From NCBI RefSeq assembly GCF_015706575.1, contig NW_024037047.1, positions 3,910,632-3,974,631 on the forward strand: a stretch of DNA of 64,000 bases. Reading direction: 5' to 3'. A program made the position numbers and the translations under genes. This document shows positions 12,438 to 26,192 of the stretch, one piece after another (within the stretch, counting starts at the first letter, position 1; each line of letters begins with the position of its first letter). This DNA comes from Patiria miniata. Its lineage: Eukaryota; Echinodermata; Asteroidea; Valvatida; Asterinidae. A model generated the notes under the pieces. It was not told the origin of the DNA and made no database searches. It was given only the letters and a program-made list of their open reading frames with translations.

Positions 12438-15400
12438 TTAAATGTTTGCTTCCTCTGCTACCGTTGCGACGCCATTTTCTACCGATTCTTGCTCCGAGAG
12501 CGAGGCGTGAATAACTTGAGCGGGCAGAACGCCATGGCAGCCGTCTTTCACGAAACCTGGACAAAAGGTAAGAAATGTTATGTTTTAAACAAGCCCAATT
12601 TGATGGTTAGTATAGCATTTATAGTAGCGACGTTAAAAGGGGATTTCCAAAAACAAAAGAGGAACCGGGTCTATATAAAGTTGTAACTTTTGTTTTCCTG
12701 CTCAGTTTTTTGAAGAGTCTTCAAATGTCTATGAATAACATTGTACGGCGCAGGTTAAAATGTTGCTTAACCCTTAAGTTTCTAAAGAAATACTGGTCTC
12801 AGTAAAGGTTTGAAGAATGGCAATGCACACTTCAAACTAAAAGCACATTGTGCAGGATTTGCTCGTTTTTGTTGAACGTTAAACTGCGTGTATTTGTTTA
12901 TTGAGAATTGTATTCCCGATCCCGCACTTGAAATCGTAAATTGCATGGAACTTACTTGAATTTAGACTCTCAGCTGTGCTTCCATCTCCGTCAACTTTGA
13001 CTTCAATAAGGTTAGCCTCGCTCGACCAGCCGTGTCCGTAGCTGGACAGTGGGTAGGCAGGTTCACCGTGTTTAGCAATATCGAGTCCTGGTAGGAAAAC
13101 GGCAAGAAAGAGACTATACTATTTGCAAAAATCACCTTCAGTCTACATTTCACAAGTGAAGTAAAACTTTCAAAAGCGGCAAATTGGATGCATGATGTGT
13201 ACGTCAAAATCCAAAAAAGTATATATCTTATATACATGTATAATAGCGTACGCATTCATATTTTACAGATCGTGTTTCAACAACAGTAGTATTAGAAATA
13301 TGATGATTACCATTAATGTTTTTAATAGGTTCTTGACTTTGATTCTTAATGTACAATATGTAATTGTATTTAAATAAACGACATTTACCTTTCTCCTCAA
13401 TCTCTGGCGATACGCGGAGAATGCCAAATAGCCTCATCAGTCCAAACAAGACGGCCGTCAGAATTCCCGTCCAGAACATGATGGCTACCGCACCTAAGAT
13501 GTTCCAACCAAAACTCTGCAAAAAGTTGGACAAACAATTCTTTACACAACCTTTTCTTCCTTCTTTCTCTTGGATCTGAATCACTAGTCCTTCGGATCTT
13601 AGAGTTAGTTTCATTACTGCATACTTTTGTTGCGAAGAATGAGGGACCAGTTTCAGGGATCTACACAACACAAAACTGACTTCTGATCACACGGAAATGT
13701 TGCAAAGCCAAGCTTTCACCATACTACAACTTGGTAAAGACTTGGACATCGCTTGAGTTTTGCTAAAATAGGTTGACAAATCAGAAGTCGAGACTTACAG
13801 TGAATGCAACTTGGCTCCAAGTGAAGACCACGCCGGTTTCGAAGCTGAGAAGTGGAACAGAGAACACACCCCACAATCCGCCACCAAGGTGAACTGCAAA
13901 AAGAAAGAAACAAGCAAGTGAGACACTGTTGTCCAAACAAGAGGGCGTGCCCGAGTCACAAGGATAGAGTACTGTTCATCAGTCTGGGATCCCCACCATA
14001 AGGAACATAAATTACAACTGGAAGGGGTTCAGCGACGATCTGCCAGATTTGTCCTCAACAACAACACAAAGAGGGAGAGCGTCACCAAAATGCTGTCCCA
14101 ATTGGAATGGGAGCCCTTGGGACATCAGAGCTGTCCAGAGATTGACCCTCCTCTACAAATCCGTCAACAAAATCGTCATCAATACGGACTCATACCAGGC
14201 CAAACCTAACCATTCCACAAGACAACAGGCAGCGAACTCTCTTTCATCAAACCATCCGCACATAAAGATTGCTACAAGTTCTCATTATTCCCAATAACTT
14301 TTGCAGAATGTAATCATCAGGGGGCCCACTTCATGTAAATATCTGCTCAGTCACCTCGCGCCTGCATATTACATCCCCGCTGAGGAGATTATGCAGTATA
14401 CCACCAGAGCCAGAACCAGATCTCCTACTTTCACAATTAATAGTCTACAGGGATAGCGAGGAGTCGGCGCTGACTGGCTGACCGCATAACAAAGAATGCA
14501 GGTTGTAAAACTATGTTTAACCCTTCCCAATCACAGCATAATAGAGTTGAACCATAGGGTTATTTACCTGCCACGGCATCCAATGGGTCATCGATCTTCA
14601 GCTTGCACACCAGCCAACTCCAAAAGACATAGACAGCACCTGACACAATACCGACGATGGCGGCGCCCCACGGTGCCAGAGCATTGCAACCAGCACAAAT
14701 GGCCACCTGTTAAAGCAACGACACGTACACGAACAAATGTGATTTAATGTTATTTTGTATTTGTAAAGGAAGCATTTCATCCCATCCATAACTTCATATT
14801 GTGACGGACATTGGCTGTTTCTCAATCCCGGCCTCGTCTCCATAAAACGGGTTCGTTGCCAAACTATATTCGTTGCCGGCATATACCTAAAGCCGGAGAC
14901 AGGGCCGGGGTTTGAGATACGGCCTTAAACGGCAAGGTATTGTAAGATACTGGTTAGCTTGAAGACATTTGGCACTTCACAGCCGCAGACGATTATACTG
15001 TTTGGAACAAGTGTAATGAGCGTCACTCGAAGGCCAACGGAATAAGCTATTCAACAATCCGAAGTATCTAACTCTTGTCAGTTTTGTATATTCACCGTAT
15101 TTTAGATTGATTTCTGCAAACCTCTCAGCCAAAATAGTGTTGTGCCGAGAACAATACAATAAGTCAAACCTCAAGGGAACCGGACCAAAATTTGACTCCT
15201 GCAGAGTTTTGAGTTAAGCAGGGTCGTATGTCATTGTTATACTACTGAAGGCAATGAATTCTTTGTTTGACTTAACAGTTGCTTTGAGTTATCAGAGTTT
15301 CACTTGAAGGACAACAGAATAAGCTATTTGGCAATTTCAAGTGTCTTACCCTGCTTAGATTTTCTATCATGGTATTTTGAAAAGTTGTATGTAACCCTCC

Positions 15401-18400
15401 CACTATCTTAACCACGAGTTCTGTTGAAACAGCCCACCGACGTATTTCCAGTAAGAACCAGAAAGACTGAATTCAACCTTACCATTCCTGTCAGTGCTCC
15501 GTTGATAGTGATCAGCAGGCTCCACTGCCCATTGAACCCAAGCTTCTTGATCACCATGGCAACCAGAGCCGCGTGACCCCCGCTGATGATTGTGTTAACT
15601 ATGGAGATGGCGACAACCTCCCCATCACCTGGCTGAGAGATGCTTGCTTGAGAGCCGCCATTGAAGGCAAAGAAACCGAAGAAGAGGATAAACCCGCCCA
15701 AAGCTGCAAACTGTCAAGAAAGAAAAGACAGAAAAAACCATCAGTAGGAAACACTCTTCCTGGTCTGCAACATTCCGTAGTATACACATGAGAAACAAAA
15801 GCTGACTGAGGTACAAACATTTGGATTCAGTTATTTCTTACTTCTTGAATTACTTAATCTGGATGATGCAATGACGGTTCTTTGTTGGTGGCTCGGATGG
15901 GCTGCAGCCTACATCATCTGACCAACAGTGTGTCACCGAGTTTAAATAATGCCTTCGGACAACCGGGTCCAGCTCGACTACAGATCTTGTTTGAACACAA
16001 GAAAACGCTTTGACAGTGTATTGCAGTGAGATGAAGTTTATTCAGCAGGGAGACATTGGCACAATTTTATTCAAATCATTTTTCTGCCCTGGAACTTTAA
16101 ATCCGATGGAAAGTCCATAACATGAGAAAAAAGATACTGTAGGCCTCATACATTACAATTCCGCAAACTCTAAATGTTGAACTCAACCGAATGATTTGGG
16201 AAGAGTTTCGGAATTCCCTATAGTTGTTATTTTGTATCAGATGTTTTAACAATACCAGCATCCAAATTTAAACACAATCTCCTAAGATGACATACCGGCA
16301 CAGTGTGGCCCGGGATAGTAGTTGGGTTCCCCTTTTTGTCGAAGCGCCCCAGACGGGGACCAACGATTGCAGCGCCCATCAACGCGGCCATTCCTCCAAC
16401 CATGTGGACCACGCCGCTACCGGCGAAGTCCTGAAAATTAAACACATAAAAACAGTTAATAATTATACTCTTCTGGTGAAATACAGAAAACATTCCACAT
16501 ACACTTCTAAAACTGAGTATTATCGGTTGCTCTAAAAAAAAAAAGTCTTCGAAATTTCGACCAAGAAGTATGTTTTTCATCAGCAGGATAATACGTGTGG
16601 ACACGTGATCCCATAACTTTGCGGACACGTGATCCCGTAACTGGATCATAGACTACGGGAAGTCGGTACCTCCCGGCTGGACAGTAGTTGAAATTGTCAA
16701 ATACAAACATACATCAACATCTACTAAACTTCCAATGACTTTTTCGTGGAAAGCTTACAATTTTAGTTTTTCTGTACTCTGTCTCACCTGGTAAGCAACG
16801 CCCTCGATTCCTGGTCCTGCAGCCAGCCAGCCTTCTCCTGACCACGCCCAGTGACTTACGATGGGATAAACCACACCTGCCAATCAGTTACAAAAATAGT
16901 CTTCTGTATTTTGTGTTTAGCTGTAGTTATACAGGCAAATATCATTCTTCGTTTCTTGTCTGATTGCATTTTGTTTCCATTATCTTGTTAACTTCATTTT
17001 TTTCGCTGTGAATGAACTTGTACTTATTGTTGCCTGTGGAACAATTCTTTTGTCCCTTTTTACCTCCGTCTATGAGTTAGTTGGGTTAGCAGTCTTTCGA
17101 CGGCCGCCGTTGGCAAGTCTTTTGCTTTCCATTTTTTCTTTTCTTTTACAGAGTTAGGCCTATAGTCGAGGTGCTTGCGATGCATCACGTCAAGTATACC
17201 ATAAGTCTGGTCTCAGTGAATCCATGCAAATCAATCTGCATGTCCAGTCACATCTTGTGAGTTGACTTGGGGCTGAAAGCCGTGTGAACGGATTCATACC
17301 GGATATATCGACTAGGTACCACTATCTGTATCTGCATGGGCGTTGCCAAGATTTTTTTCTAGAGTGGGGCAAAACATATTTTTGCCAAAAAAATTCTGTA
17401 TTTCTCAACACATTCTCGATTTATCAGTTTTAGAGGGGCAGGGACATTTTGCCCCCCCCCCCCACCCATTATGTTTACAAATGTACACCACTATGACTTC
17501 GCGCCTCTTTTTCTTTTCTTTTTTCTCTCGTTTTTTTCTTCTTTCTTCTTCTGTTTTTTGCTTTTCCAGGGGGGAGGGGGGGGGGGAGTGCCCTCGCGAC
17601 GCCCATGTACTGTGCAAACTCCTTGATAGGATATCCCGCACAGTAAAACATGGGTCTCTTGATTCTTGAAATTGTTTATCCTTACCGGTGATGAAGCAGC
17701 TGTAGATGAGATACGCCCCAAACTCTGTCCTCTCGGCCATTGCCCCAGACACGATGGTAGTCGCCGTGGCAGCGAACACGAAATGAAAGAACCAGTGAGA
17801 GTACAGGCTTGGCGGCATGCTCTCGAAGAAGAAATACCGGTGTCCCAGGAAGGCGTTGCCCGGACCGAACGCGAAGGCGTACCCAACCGCCCAGTATGCA
17901 CAGGCGCCAATACCTGTTAGACACGGACACAAGACGGAGGGAATTTCGTTGTCGGATGCATATTAAAAACAAAACAAATAAACTCAAGAAACCCTTAAAA
18001 AAAAAAAATTGCATATCAGACTAATAAAAGTCCAATCAAAAACAAAACAGAACAAAGCCAAAAAAACTGAACGGCTAAGGCCCTACTTCAAACTTATGCC
18101 TTTAAGAATATCTGAAGTCATCGCTGCGAGTGATTCGTAACATCAAATTGGCTTTCTTGTGAAGTGACCGGCCTCTACAGTTACACGACAACGGTCTGAA
18201 ACTAAGAATGACCCCCTAAAAAAAAAAAAATAAATAAACACACACAAAACAAAACAACATTCCAATCCCATCCACCCCCTCAAAAAGTGGAGAAAACAAA
18301 GCACAGACAGGCAGATTGGGAATGTTTTGGAAAATTCAATTATGAATTGCCATTCATAATTAACAGAACATACAAATATGTTTTTCATAATGTTTAACGC

Positions 18401-19498
18401 ATTGTAGGTTTGTCTATATATTTTCCGGAATGGAAGTGGCAAATCAAAACAGAAACCACGAGAGTTTGATGCGATTTCAATTTTTAAAAGTAAAATTGAT
18501 GTACTTACAAACGTCCAGGACATTCTTGATGAGAATGTTGGTCGTGTTTTTACTGCGAACTGAACCAGCCTCCAAGAATGCAAAGCCGCACTGCATAACT
18601 GTCAATAGAAATAATACAGGTAACTGTAAGAAATAACGAAAGATTGTATTTCTCCAAAATTACAGAAAAAGTGGGCAACGTTTCTGCCTGCATATTTATT
18701 ACTTTAATGTGCATGTAGAGTTCATTACTTCTTGTTTACTTCCAACAAATTGAATTTTTTTTTCAACTTCAAATTAGGCTAATTGTTTGGTGAGGAACTT
18801 TGTGAGGAATTTCCGATCATTATTTTAGATACATGTACAGTCGAGTCTCGTTACAACAAACTCGTTCGGACCTAGCCAAATTGTTTGTTATATCAGAATT
18901 TTGTATTAAGAGGAACATCAGTCCCATTCATTGTGTACATAAATGCACAGTCGGGACTAAGGCTTTATGTTTGTTATAACCAGAATTTTGTATTAACAGA
19001 GTTTGTACTAACGAGAGTCGACTGTACTACGTTTTAAAATGAATTTGTTGTTTAAACCATGTTTAAACACAGGCGAGTAGATGATCAACAACCGCCATGC
19101 GTTCACGGTGTGGACACTAAATTCATAACTGAATTTATTTCAAATAGTGCTCAAATAATAATGGTATGTAAATAAAGTTTTGTTGCTCTTTTTTTTTTGG
19201 TTTTGTCGTTTATCGTATTCACCATGAATTTACTTATCACGAGTGTTTCGCTGAATTCAATATTGAAAGAACTGTAGTCGTATTTACTTTCATTTGTGAT
19301 TAATATGAGAAAATAATGCATGAATTCATCTGAATTGAGCTGTTACTTACAGAAAATAAGACACGCCATTACGATGAGAAAGAAGGTATCAGCGTTGACC
19401 TGAAGCGAGTTGAGGGAAGATTGGATGCCGGCCAAAGCGTCATCTCCTCCCGTCGAAGGCTGGGCCGGGCCCGCTTCGGTGGTGTTCTGAAATTCCAT
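12438..19498 (-). CDS. Ammonium transporter, AMT family (complete, 11 exons, 509 aa)
   Basis: Exons on the minus strand: 19498-19351, 18598-18509, 17913-17686, 16876-16788, 16430-16296, 15710-15483, 14706-14568, 13893-13799, 13515-13389, 13087-12956, 12556-12438. They sum to 1530 nt. The product is an 11-helix membrane channel that moves ammonium/ammonia. Family marks seen: [20 protein letters not shown] near residue 55, [22 protein letters not shown], the AMT signature starting DFAGSGVVH, and [10 protein letters not shown]. The pore twin histidines are H194 (GVVHMVGG) and H354 (VHLGGGLWG). N-terminal about 28 residues are extracellular ([11 protein letters not shown]). The cytoplasmic C-tail ends with acidic [18 protein letters not shown], then TAA. 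The type is the AMT/plant-like branch rather than Rh glycoprotein. Intron 7 holds a LINE piece and intron 1 a pogo-like MITE. It is transcribed divergently from the Ig receptor at 26.9 kb. Confidence 0.95.
13970..14300 (+). mobile_element. LINE reverse-transcriptase 3' fragment (CR1/Rex-like)
   Basis: The plus strand encodes [37 protein letters not shown] and [10 protein letters not shown], then, after a frameshift, [17 protein letters not shown] and [13 protein letters not shown]. This is the conserved C-terminal stretch of CR1/jockey-type LINE polymerases. It is 5'-truncated and lies in intron 7 of the ammonium transporter gene. Confidence 0.75.
17335..17607. mobile_element. hAT-type MITE, family A (copy 3)
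   Basis: Begins CATGGGCGTTGCCAAGA and ends CTCGCGACGCCCATG, with the same poly-C / pyrimidine / poly-G interior. No clear 8-bp duplication remains. It lies in intron 3 of the ammonium transporter gene, just before exon 3's end. Confidence 0.7.
18838..19024. mobile_element. pogo/Tc1-type MITE
   Basis: CAGTCGAGTCTCGTTAC at one end and GTACTAACGAGAGTCGACTG at the other, bounded by TA on both sides. Lies in intron 1 of the ammonium transporter gene. Confidence 0.7.
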
Positions 19499-20214
19499 TC
19501 TCCGGAAATGTTTAATAACGCAGGCGTCTGGGAAAATATCAAGTGAAGGCAAGTACGAAAGAACAGAAAACAACGTCCTCGTCCTTTGCTGCCTGGATCT
19601 TGTTTGCTGGAATATGTGGGAGTTAAAATTCCAGACTAGGGAAGTATATTACAATAGCGAATTTGTATATCATCTTAATTGGCGCGCACCTAGTAAAGGC
19701 ACCGACTATTTATCACCGGTGAGTATTCAAGAATTGGTCAACTTCTATAATCAATCCAAATCAACCTACAAACCAACACACATTAATTAACATTTATTAA
19801 AGGTTAGATAATGTAGACACCATTCGATTGCATAGGTACTGCCAAAGAATCCCTTCTATTTTGTCCGGAATGAAAGTTTTGTTGGTTTGCTCACCCCTGC
19901 ATTCAAGTGGTGCGGTCCAGCGCCATGTCAAGACGGCGTGATGCATTCATGACTGGGGCAGGTCCAGCATCCTCGGAGCTCGTGCTCTTCATTGTCCCCA
20001 TACGTGGTCAAAAGGTAGTGTCTTTTTGTTAGCCAGCACGAGTGGAAACAGTGTGGCGGTAGGTATCCATTGTAATTACATGAAACGTTTGTGCCCAATT
20101 ACTGATCCAATAAGTGCAACAGTGGAGGTCTGCATGCATGAAAGTATCCAGTAGAGGCCTGCAAGCCCATTAAGCAGGGCTGGGTTTCCCATAAGACCAG
20201 CATTAATAGTTGCA

Positions 20215-20655
20215 TCATAGAGCTCCATAAGACCATAGGTCTTGTTTTGTTGTGTTGTGATGTGTTGTGTTTTGTTTTGTTTGTTTTGCTTTGTTTTCTG
20301 TTTGTTTTCCCAGCCTTGGTATAATATCCATGTTGTTATGTTTTACAATATTCTTCCCGTGAAAACTTGTAATTTGAATGTTTTTAACTTTTAATCTAAT
20401 TATCTCTTTAAACTTTATTTTTAATGTGGTCTTATTTTTCATTCAACTTTGTATATCGATGTTTCAATGTATTTTTGTATGTTACCATTCAAGTTAGGAT
20501 TGACAGTCTTTCGAGTCACAGTGTTTTATTATACTTTTGTCAATCCTGGCCAGCTTGGATTGGGTTGTTTTGTTTACTTTTTTGCTTATTTTTGTGGATT
20601 GCTTCTTGTAGTTTGCAATTTGGCCGAATAAATGATAATAATGATAATAATACTA
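20215..20655 (+). mobile_element. Possible LINE 3' tail
   Basis: T-rich sequence ends GCCGAATAAATGATAATAAT with an ATGATAAT microsatellite, the form of some LINE 3' ends. No coding part is seen. Confidence 0.3.
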
Positions 20656-21340
20656 CATGTAGTTGCATCATGGAGCAAGGAACAGAAGGAGTCAGAACTC
20701 TGGCAAATTTACATTTTTTACCATTAATATTCCGATCCCTCGGGGATGTCCATAGCTAAAGCACTGTGACCGCTGAGCCTGGACCATTCATTGCGTGACT
20801 GCGATCGGCCTTTGAACACAATGATCGTCACCGCCTTTTACGTTTTAGTAACCAACAACCTCCCTATAAGTCTGTCACGTCGTTGCTCTTAAAAAAAAAG
20901 GTTTTAACAACTGCACAGTTGTTAGATGTGAGTTATGAAATCAAGTTATCGATGTGCAGTTGTTGGTCTTTGAAAGCGCTATCTGTTCCTGTTATTTCAA
21001 GAGAAATTGATTTCTCCCCGATAAGTTAATATGTATTTTCGAATTGTATTATTGGCAATACATTATTTATGAAATGTGACATTATGGGAAATTTCTTAAG
21101 GTTTCCTACGGAATGTGCACGGAGCATATTGTGTTAGTCATGAAATGATTGTTTCAGTAATGTTGACCACATTGTGAGCCAGCATTAGCCAACTCCGAAC
21201 AAACTGCTTTGAAAATAATTCATTTTTGGCGATGTACAACTGCGGCAGCGCATTACCATGGTGCTTTCCACAAAGCAATCCACAGTGAGCGCGGATCTCT
21301 AGTGAGGCAACTGAGTGAGCTTGCCGCCAGGTGCTTTCTA

Positions 21341-21363
21341 TTGTTCAATTCAATTCAATTCAA
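21341..21363. repeat. (ATTCA)n microsatellite
   Basis: Four to five tandem ATTCA units, next to AT-rich sequence that may be a LINE tail. Confidence 0.6.
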
Positions 21364-22280
21364 TATAACATTTATATATATCCAACCATGAACAAAATAC
21401 AATTCATATAGCATGTATGATAAAGGAAAATAATTATAAAATATATAAATTTTGTCTAGGAGAAACAAATAAGTAAAATCGTAAATGACAAAGCAATTAA
21501 TTCAAGCCATAATAAGCCTAAGCTTGTCTATGGCAGGTGCTTTCGAGCGCGGTTACGATTATAATCACTTTGAAGTAGGGGAGTTTTTACTCCTTTTGTT
21601 CCTTGCTCCATGCATAGCGCTACAACCCATGGTTGCATGGACAGATAAGTCACCAACAGAGCGACTCACTGACCGATTGAGCACGGACTCAGTGAGTCAC
21701 TAAGGCTTTTGTGTCCAGCATGTACCTCCATGTCATCGAACATGTCCGCCCCCTCCACTTTTTAAAGTGGCATATCAATCCCCCCCCCCCACACACACAA
21801 ACTGTTTGCTGTCCCCGAATACAAATTGGCGTGTATTTGATTCCAGTTGATTCATTTACCGTTACTGCAGAGTGCAGAGCTAACGAGGGTAATTTCATGC
21901 ATTTTATGAAAGCATATCTTGACATCGAGCGTAACACTAAAGAGCATCCTTAATTTCATCCACAAATATTAAAACTACGCCAAACATGCCAATCTCTTCT
22001 CCCCTAAAGAAGGGAGAAAATTGAAGTCAAAATACATAATTCCCACGTAATAATGATGAAACCTATAGAAAGAGCAATATAAGACCTATTTTCAATTGAA
22101 CTTAAAGGAAACATGCAGTCCAAATTTTTCATAACGTATTTTATTTTATATATACATTAATTTATGTGTATTAAATGTGAATTAAAAGCAGAACTGGTTC
22201 TGGTGTACGTTTAGTGTGGTAATTTGCCGTCCAAAATTGAACCCCCCCCCCTTTTTGATTTTCGCGGCAACTCCAAATGT

Positions 22281-22717
22281 GACCCGCTCTGCAAAAATGA
22301 GTCTGTTGTGGCAAAACTGACATTTTGAGTTAACTACATTAATACAATGGGAATGAAATAAGTTTCCATTTGGTATATCATGGACCTCTCTAGGACGTTT
22401 GGTTGCACTGTTGTGCTTGTTTCATTCTGTAAAGTTTGTGCAGAGCTAGAAAGGTCTCAATGGAGAAAAAAGGCTTTGAAAAATGACAAATACACTGTAA
22501 CTAACCAAGAAAAGCACCAAAGATTCATATTTTTTCCCCTTTTCTTACAAAATTTACATTTCTGTGTAAGATATTTGAACTAAAACTATCAAACAACCAA
22601 AATAAAACAAAAACAAAAAATCAAAATTTTGAGCAAATTTTTACTGTTTCCATTTCAAAATGGCAAAAGCTTGAATTCAAATTATGCGACATCAGACTCA
22701 TTTTTGCAGAGTGGGTC
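22281..22717. repeat. Inverted repeat with 25-bp arms
   Basis: GACCCGCTCTGCAAAAATGA and its inverse (TCATTTTTGCAGAGTGGGTC) enclose about 390 bp of AT-rich, non-coding sequence; one mismatch in 25. Confidence 0.6.
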
Positions 22718-23041
22718 ACAAATGAGGGCGCTGTTCATGACGTAAACAAAGGCTGAGAAATCCAGGGCCCGTAAATGACGTCTGGGTACAAGACGGATTA
22801 GCGAAGCTACTGTGCTGTGTGTATGTGTGCAGCCGCCGCGTACCCGTACGTGGCATTATATGCACACGTACGAATGTGTCTACATGTACAGTACATGCAC
22901 ACGTGGACGTGCCACGGTGCCACCGTTGTCGAATGAACACAACGACGACCGTCATGACCGTGAAAGTTCCGAAGACCGTCCTCTTCTTTCCTTAGCGAAT
23001 CCGATGAAACTGGTACAGATTCGAATCAGAGTTCTAATGAT

Positions 23042-23291
23042 TCAGACACTGACTCGATGTTTTTTTAGGGGCATGCCCAAGTTGCTGTTCAGACCAGCAT
23101 CAAAGCACGACGGCTCAAAGTGCAGCGCAGAGGGCCGCGAACTCACTGGGCCCGGACCACTTTGCTCTGGTATTCACCTTCACTTTGGCTCTCCAAATGC
23201 GCCGATATTTCGAATTTACTGGAAACAAATGAAGGCTTACTCCATCCTTGGTAGTTTTGCTACACCCAGCAGCCACACACCTTGTCGGCAT
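23042..23291 (-). pseudogene. THAP zinc-finger domain gene remnant
   Basis: The minus strand reads MPTRCVAAGCSKTTKDGVSL, then LHLFPVNSKYRRIWRAKV and WSGPSEFAALC, matching the start of a THAP C2CH DNA-binding domain (C-x4-C, LHxFP, Trp). The closing Cys-x2-His part is present but in another frame: after LC the HFEPSCFDAG motif appears two bases out of register near 23120, and a stop follows at 23042. No donor/acceptor pair explains the shift. It is therefore most likely a broken THAP gene or a relic of a THAP-bearing DNA transposon. No further domain was found around it. Confidence 0.6.
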
Positions 23292-23669
23292 GGCCGAAAA
23301 ACGGGTGTTATTTCTCCTCGATTCCGAACGAAACACCAGAAAAACTTTCAGTGCCGCAATGTATATGTACATGTATTATGATGCACGCCGCAATGCCGGT
23401 GCCCCCCGCAGCGCGGCAAGTCTCTGCCTTGATTCGCGTCATACCCCTCGCGAAGTTTTATGTTAATGAAGCTTCCCTTTGTGGGGCGGAGTAGTTTGAC
23501 CAAACATGTTCACAAATTATTTTCCCCCATTTATCCCAGAAAATAAAACCGCCATACACAAAATATTGTTAAGAACATCATCCTTTATTGATTTAAGCAA
23601 AAAAAATGCAATCAAAATTTTATTTCATGTTCCCTTGCAAAAAAATTAAAAAATGCTCCTATATAATTG

Positions 23670-23775
23670 GCTAAAGTGACCTCAGATTGCACCACAGAGC
23701 ATTACATCCAGAATCAAAATTCCCCGGAGCCCGTAAGCGGGCCTGGACCCCACGCCGTGGGCTTCACGCTCAGCG
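23670..23775. mobile_element. Family B MITE fragment
   Basis: Contains GGCTAAAGTGACCTCAGATT and CACCACAGAGCAT, matching the interior of family B, but no ends were found. Confidence 0.5.
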
Positions 23776-25827
23776 CGCTCGCATTATTCCAATATTAAAT
23801 ACCAGGGGAAGGTATCCCCCCGGTCCACACTTTTGAGAAGCTATCGACGCCCAATAGTACACATGAACATCACCTTCCTAAGTTTTGTTTTGGCTTCAGC
23901 GATTAACTGCATCTCAGCTCGCCGCGGTGACCTCGGTTCTAGTTCTCAGCACTGAGTCGAGGAAATAATGTGCTATACCCCGTTCTTTGTATACTATCCT
24001 CCCAAGTTTTCCCCCGAATCTTGGAATATAATCTTAGGTTGCAGATTTGCAGAGTGCGGTCATCGATCATCGGCTCAACTGTATGAGTTATAAAGTGTTG
24101 CAACGAAATTGCCCTATGTATGCACAGTATGTTCCTGAGTGCGACAAAATAGGCTTATCCATCATTTGACGTATTTGTGTAGTGCCATATCTGAGACTTA
24201 TCCCGGTATCGATAAACATTTGTATATTTTTTTTAGCATTTTCTGTTGTTCAAATCAGAGTACGTACAGCTACGTCCGTATATACATGTAGTTCCTTATT
24301 GCATTTGAGCATGAATCACACAAAGATTGTGTCCGACTTTAAGGCTTTAAATACTAACAGTTTCGTGTAGGCTATGCCTTTAATTTGAAATTCGTTTTTT
24401 ATTTTTAATGTAGACGTATTGTGCGCAAGTCTTTTGTTTTGTTTTATTTGGTGTTTTGTTGTGTATATCCTGATAGCCTTAGCCTAACGTTGTTACTGTT
24501 GGGATGTTCTAACATATAGGAAAGGACAGGGGTAGGCCCCTTATGTTTTCAGGAATTATTCTTAAAACAATCAAATGTCCCTCACAGATTACAATAATTT
24601 AGTGGGCCTTATTCGAAGTTCCATTTGCAATTTATTGTCCATACAAATCAACAAATCAGTCCACAATGAGTATTTTTATTGTTTTGTTTTTTTTCATTCA
24701 GTTATCAAGCGACACAGATTCCACCTTCGATGTACGTGCATCTACGGTAGAGGTTAAGGGTTAAGTTCTGAAATCATCCAAGGATGTATTTCGATGTTCT
24801 TTAGATAAACAATTTTTATTGACATAATTGCCGTTCGCTGACCTTTGGTTACATTGCAGTCTCTGAACGGCCAGGTACGTACTGGTGCATGCGGATCCAT
24901 TTTGCAGTGCACCGCCCCAGCTTAAACTAATATGGATATACCACCTGCGATAATTTTATCCCTGCGCTGCATACGGCATACTTTTTTTCTTCATTTGGAG
25001 AAGGAACTATAAGAAGTTCCATTATGACATGGAAGGCGTTCCATACATTTAATGTCCACTGTGTTTTTCCGGAAAGTACAATCTCCCCCAGTGAGCAACA
25101 GTTCCCGGAAGCACCGCATTGGCGAATACATGTACAAGTACATGTGCTTCACTGTATTGGCTTTTACTAAAGAGGTAAGGTATACATCAACGTTTTACAT
25201 TAATTCCGTGGGTTTTTCTTTCAGTGCTATCACTGTACACTCACGAAGGCCCCCTTCAATGGCGAAAGCATTGTGCAAGCTATTGTATAAAACAGCCGCC
25301 CAGTGACTGTATTTGAACAATAACTGGCACAATATTTCCGACATTGAAAGGGGTCTCCCATTAGTGTACGTAGGCTAGGAGTAGGACTACATCGCTAGCT
25401 TGTTCTATACATAAGTATATGCATACAAAACCGCTTGTATTTGACTGGCTACAGTTTGTTCCCCAACTAGTGCCTGGAAGTCAAATTAAGACATTTATTG
25501 ATTGTCATTCATTTATTTATGAATGAGAATGATATGCCTATAGATTCTATCCAACTCTTTGAAACAAATAAAACGTACCCTTTTGATTAGGCCTAGTACA
25601 TTGTATTATACTATTACTGCTTATGTCACGGTATTTGTAAAGTTTGTTGACCATATCGTATTATTATTGATTATAGTAAGTTGTGTTCCCTGTGCTATTT
25701 TCCAGCTTCATTTTTAAAATTAGATTCTAATGGCTTCTAGAAATGATTAATTATGTTTGAGCATTGTTCCCACACAAAAATAAGTATCGATAATAATTTA
25801 CGTTTGGGCCGAGAGCCAGTTTGCTCA

Positions 25828-25900
25828 AGCTTGAGTAACTCCAGCTCTAATGCTTATCGCATCTAATGCGGTAATCATTAGAGCTGGAGTTACTCAAGCT
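25828..25900. repeat. Short perfect hairpin with flanking 10-bp direct repeat
   Basis: 23-bp perfect arms (CTTGAGTAACTCCAGCTCTA...) at 25830-25852 and 25876-25898 enclose a 23-nt loop. AGTTTGCTCA occurs directly on both sides (25818-25827 and 25901-25910), like a target-site duplication. Confidence 0.65.
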
Positions 25901-26192
25901 AGTTTGCTCACGAAGTAGATCTGTTGGTGCTCAAAACTAAACAAAACCCTTGTTTTTTTTCCCAGACGTTTTTTTTTTTGCAGACGTCCAAAAATGGCAA
26001 AAAGAAATTTAAATTGAACACTTGGGCCTAATGGAAAACAAAATCGATCTGTTGCAGTGCACATAAAACGCAATTTTAATTAAAAGCAATGTACACGCGA
26101 GGTTGGCCTATGTCAGGGTTGTGATAATCATTGTGTCCCAGTCACCTTTAATATACTCGAGCAACAACCATTACTCATCTTAGTTCCCACGT

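Noticed and set aside
17405-17932. 175-codon minus-strand ORF as one exon
   Set aside because: Only the first part (17913-17686) is transporter exon 3; the rest is intron and MITE read-through.
20424-20759. 111-codon ORF as a gene
   Set aside because: Hydrophobic residues arise from T-rich sequence, and no start, domain or splice context supports it; probably a repeat tail.
22812-23381. 189-codon open frame on the plus strand
   Set aside because: Runs antisense over the THAP relic; composition follows the opposite strand's codons.
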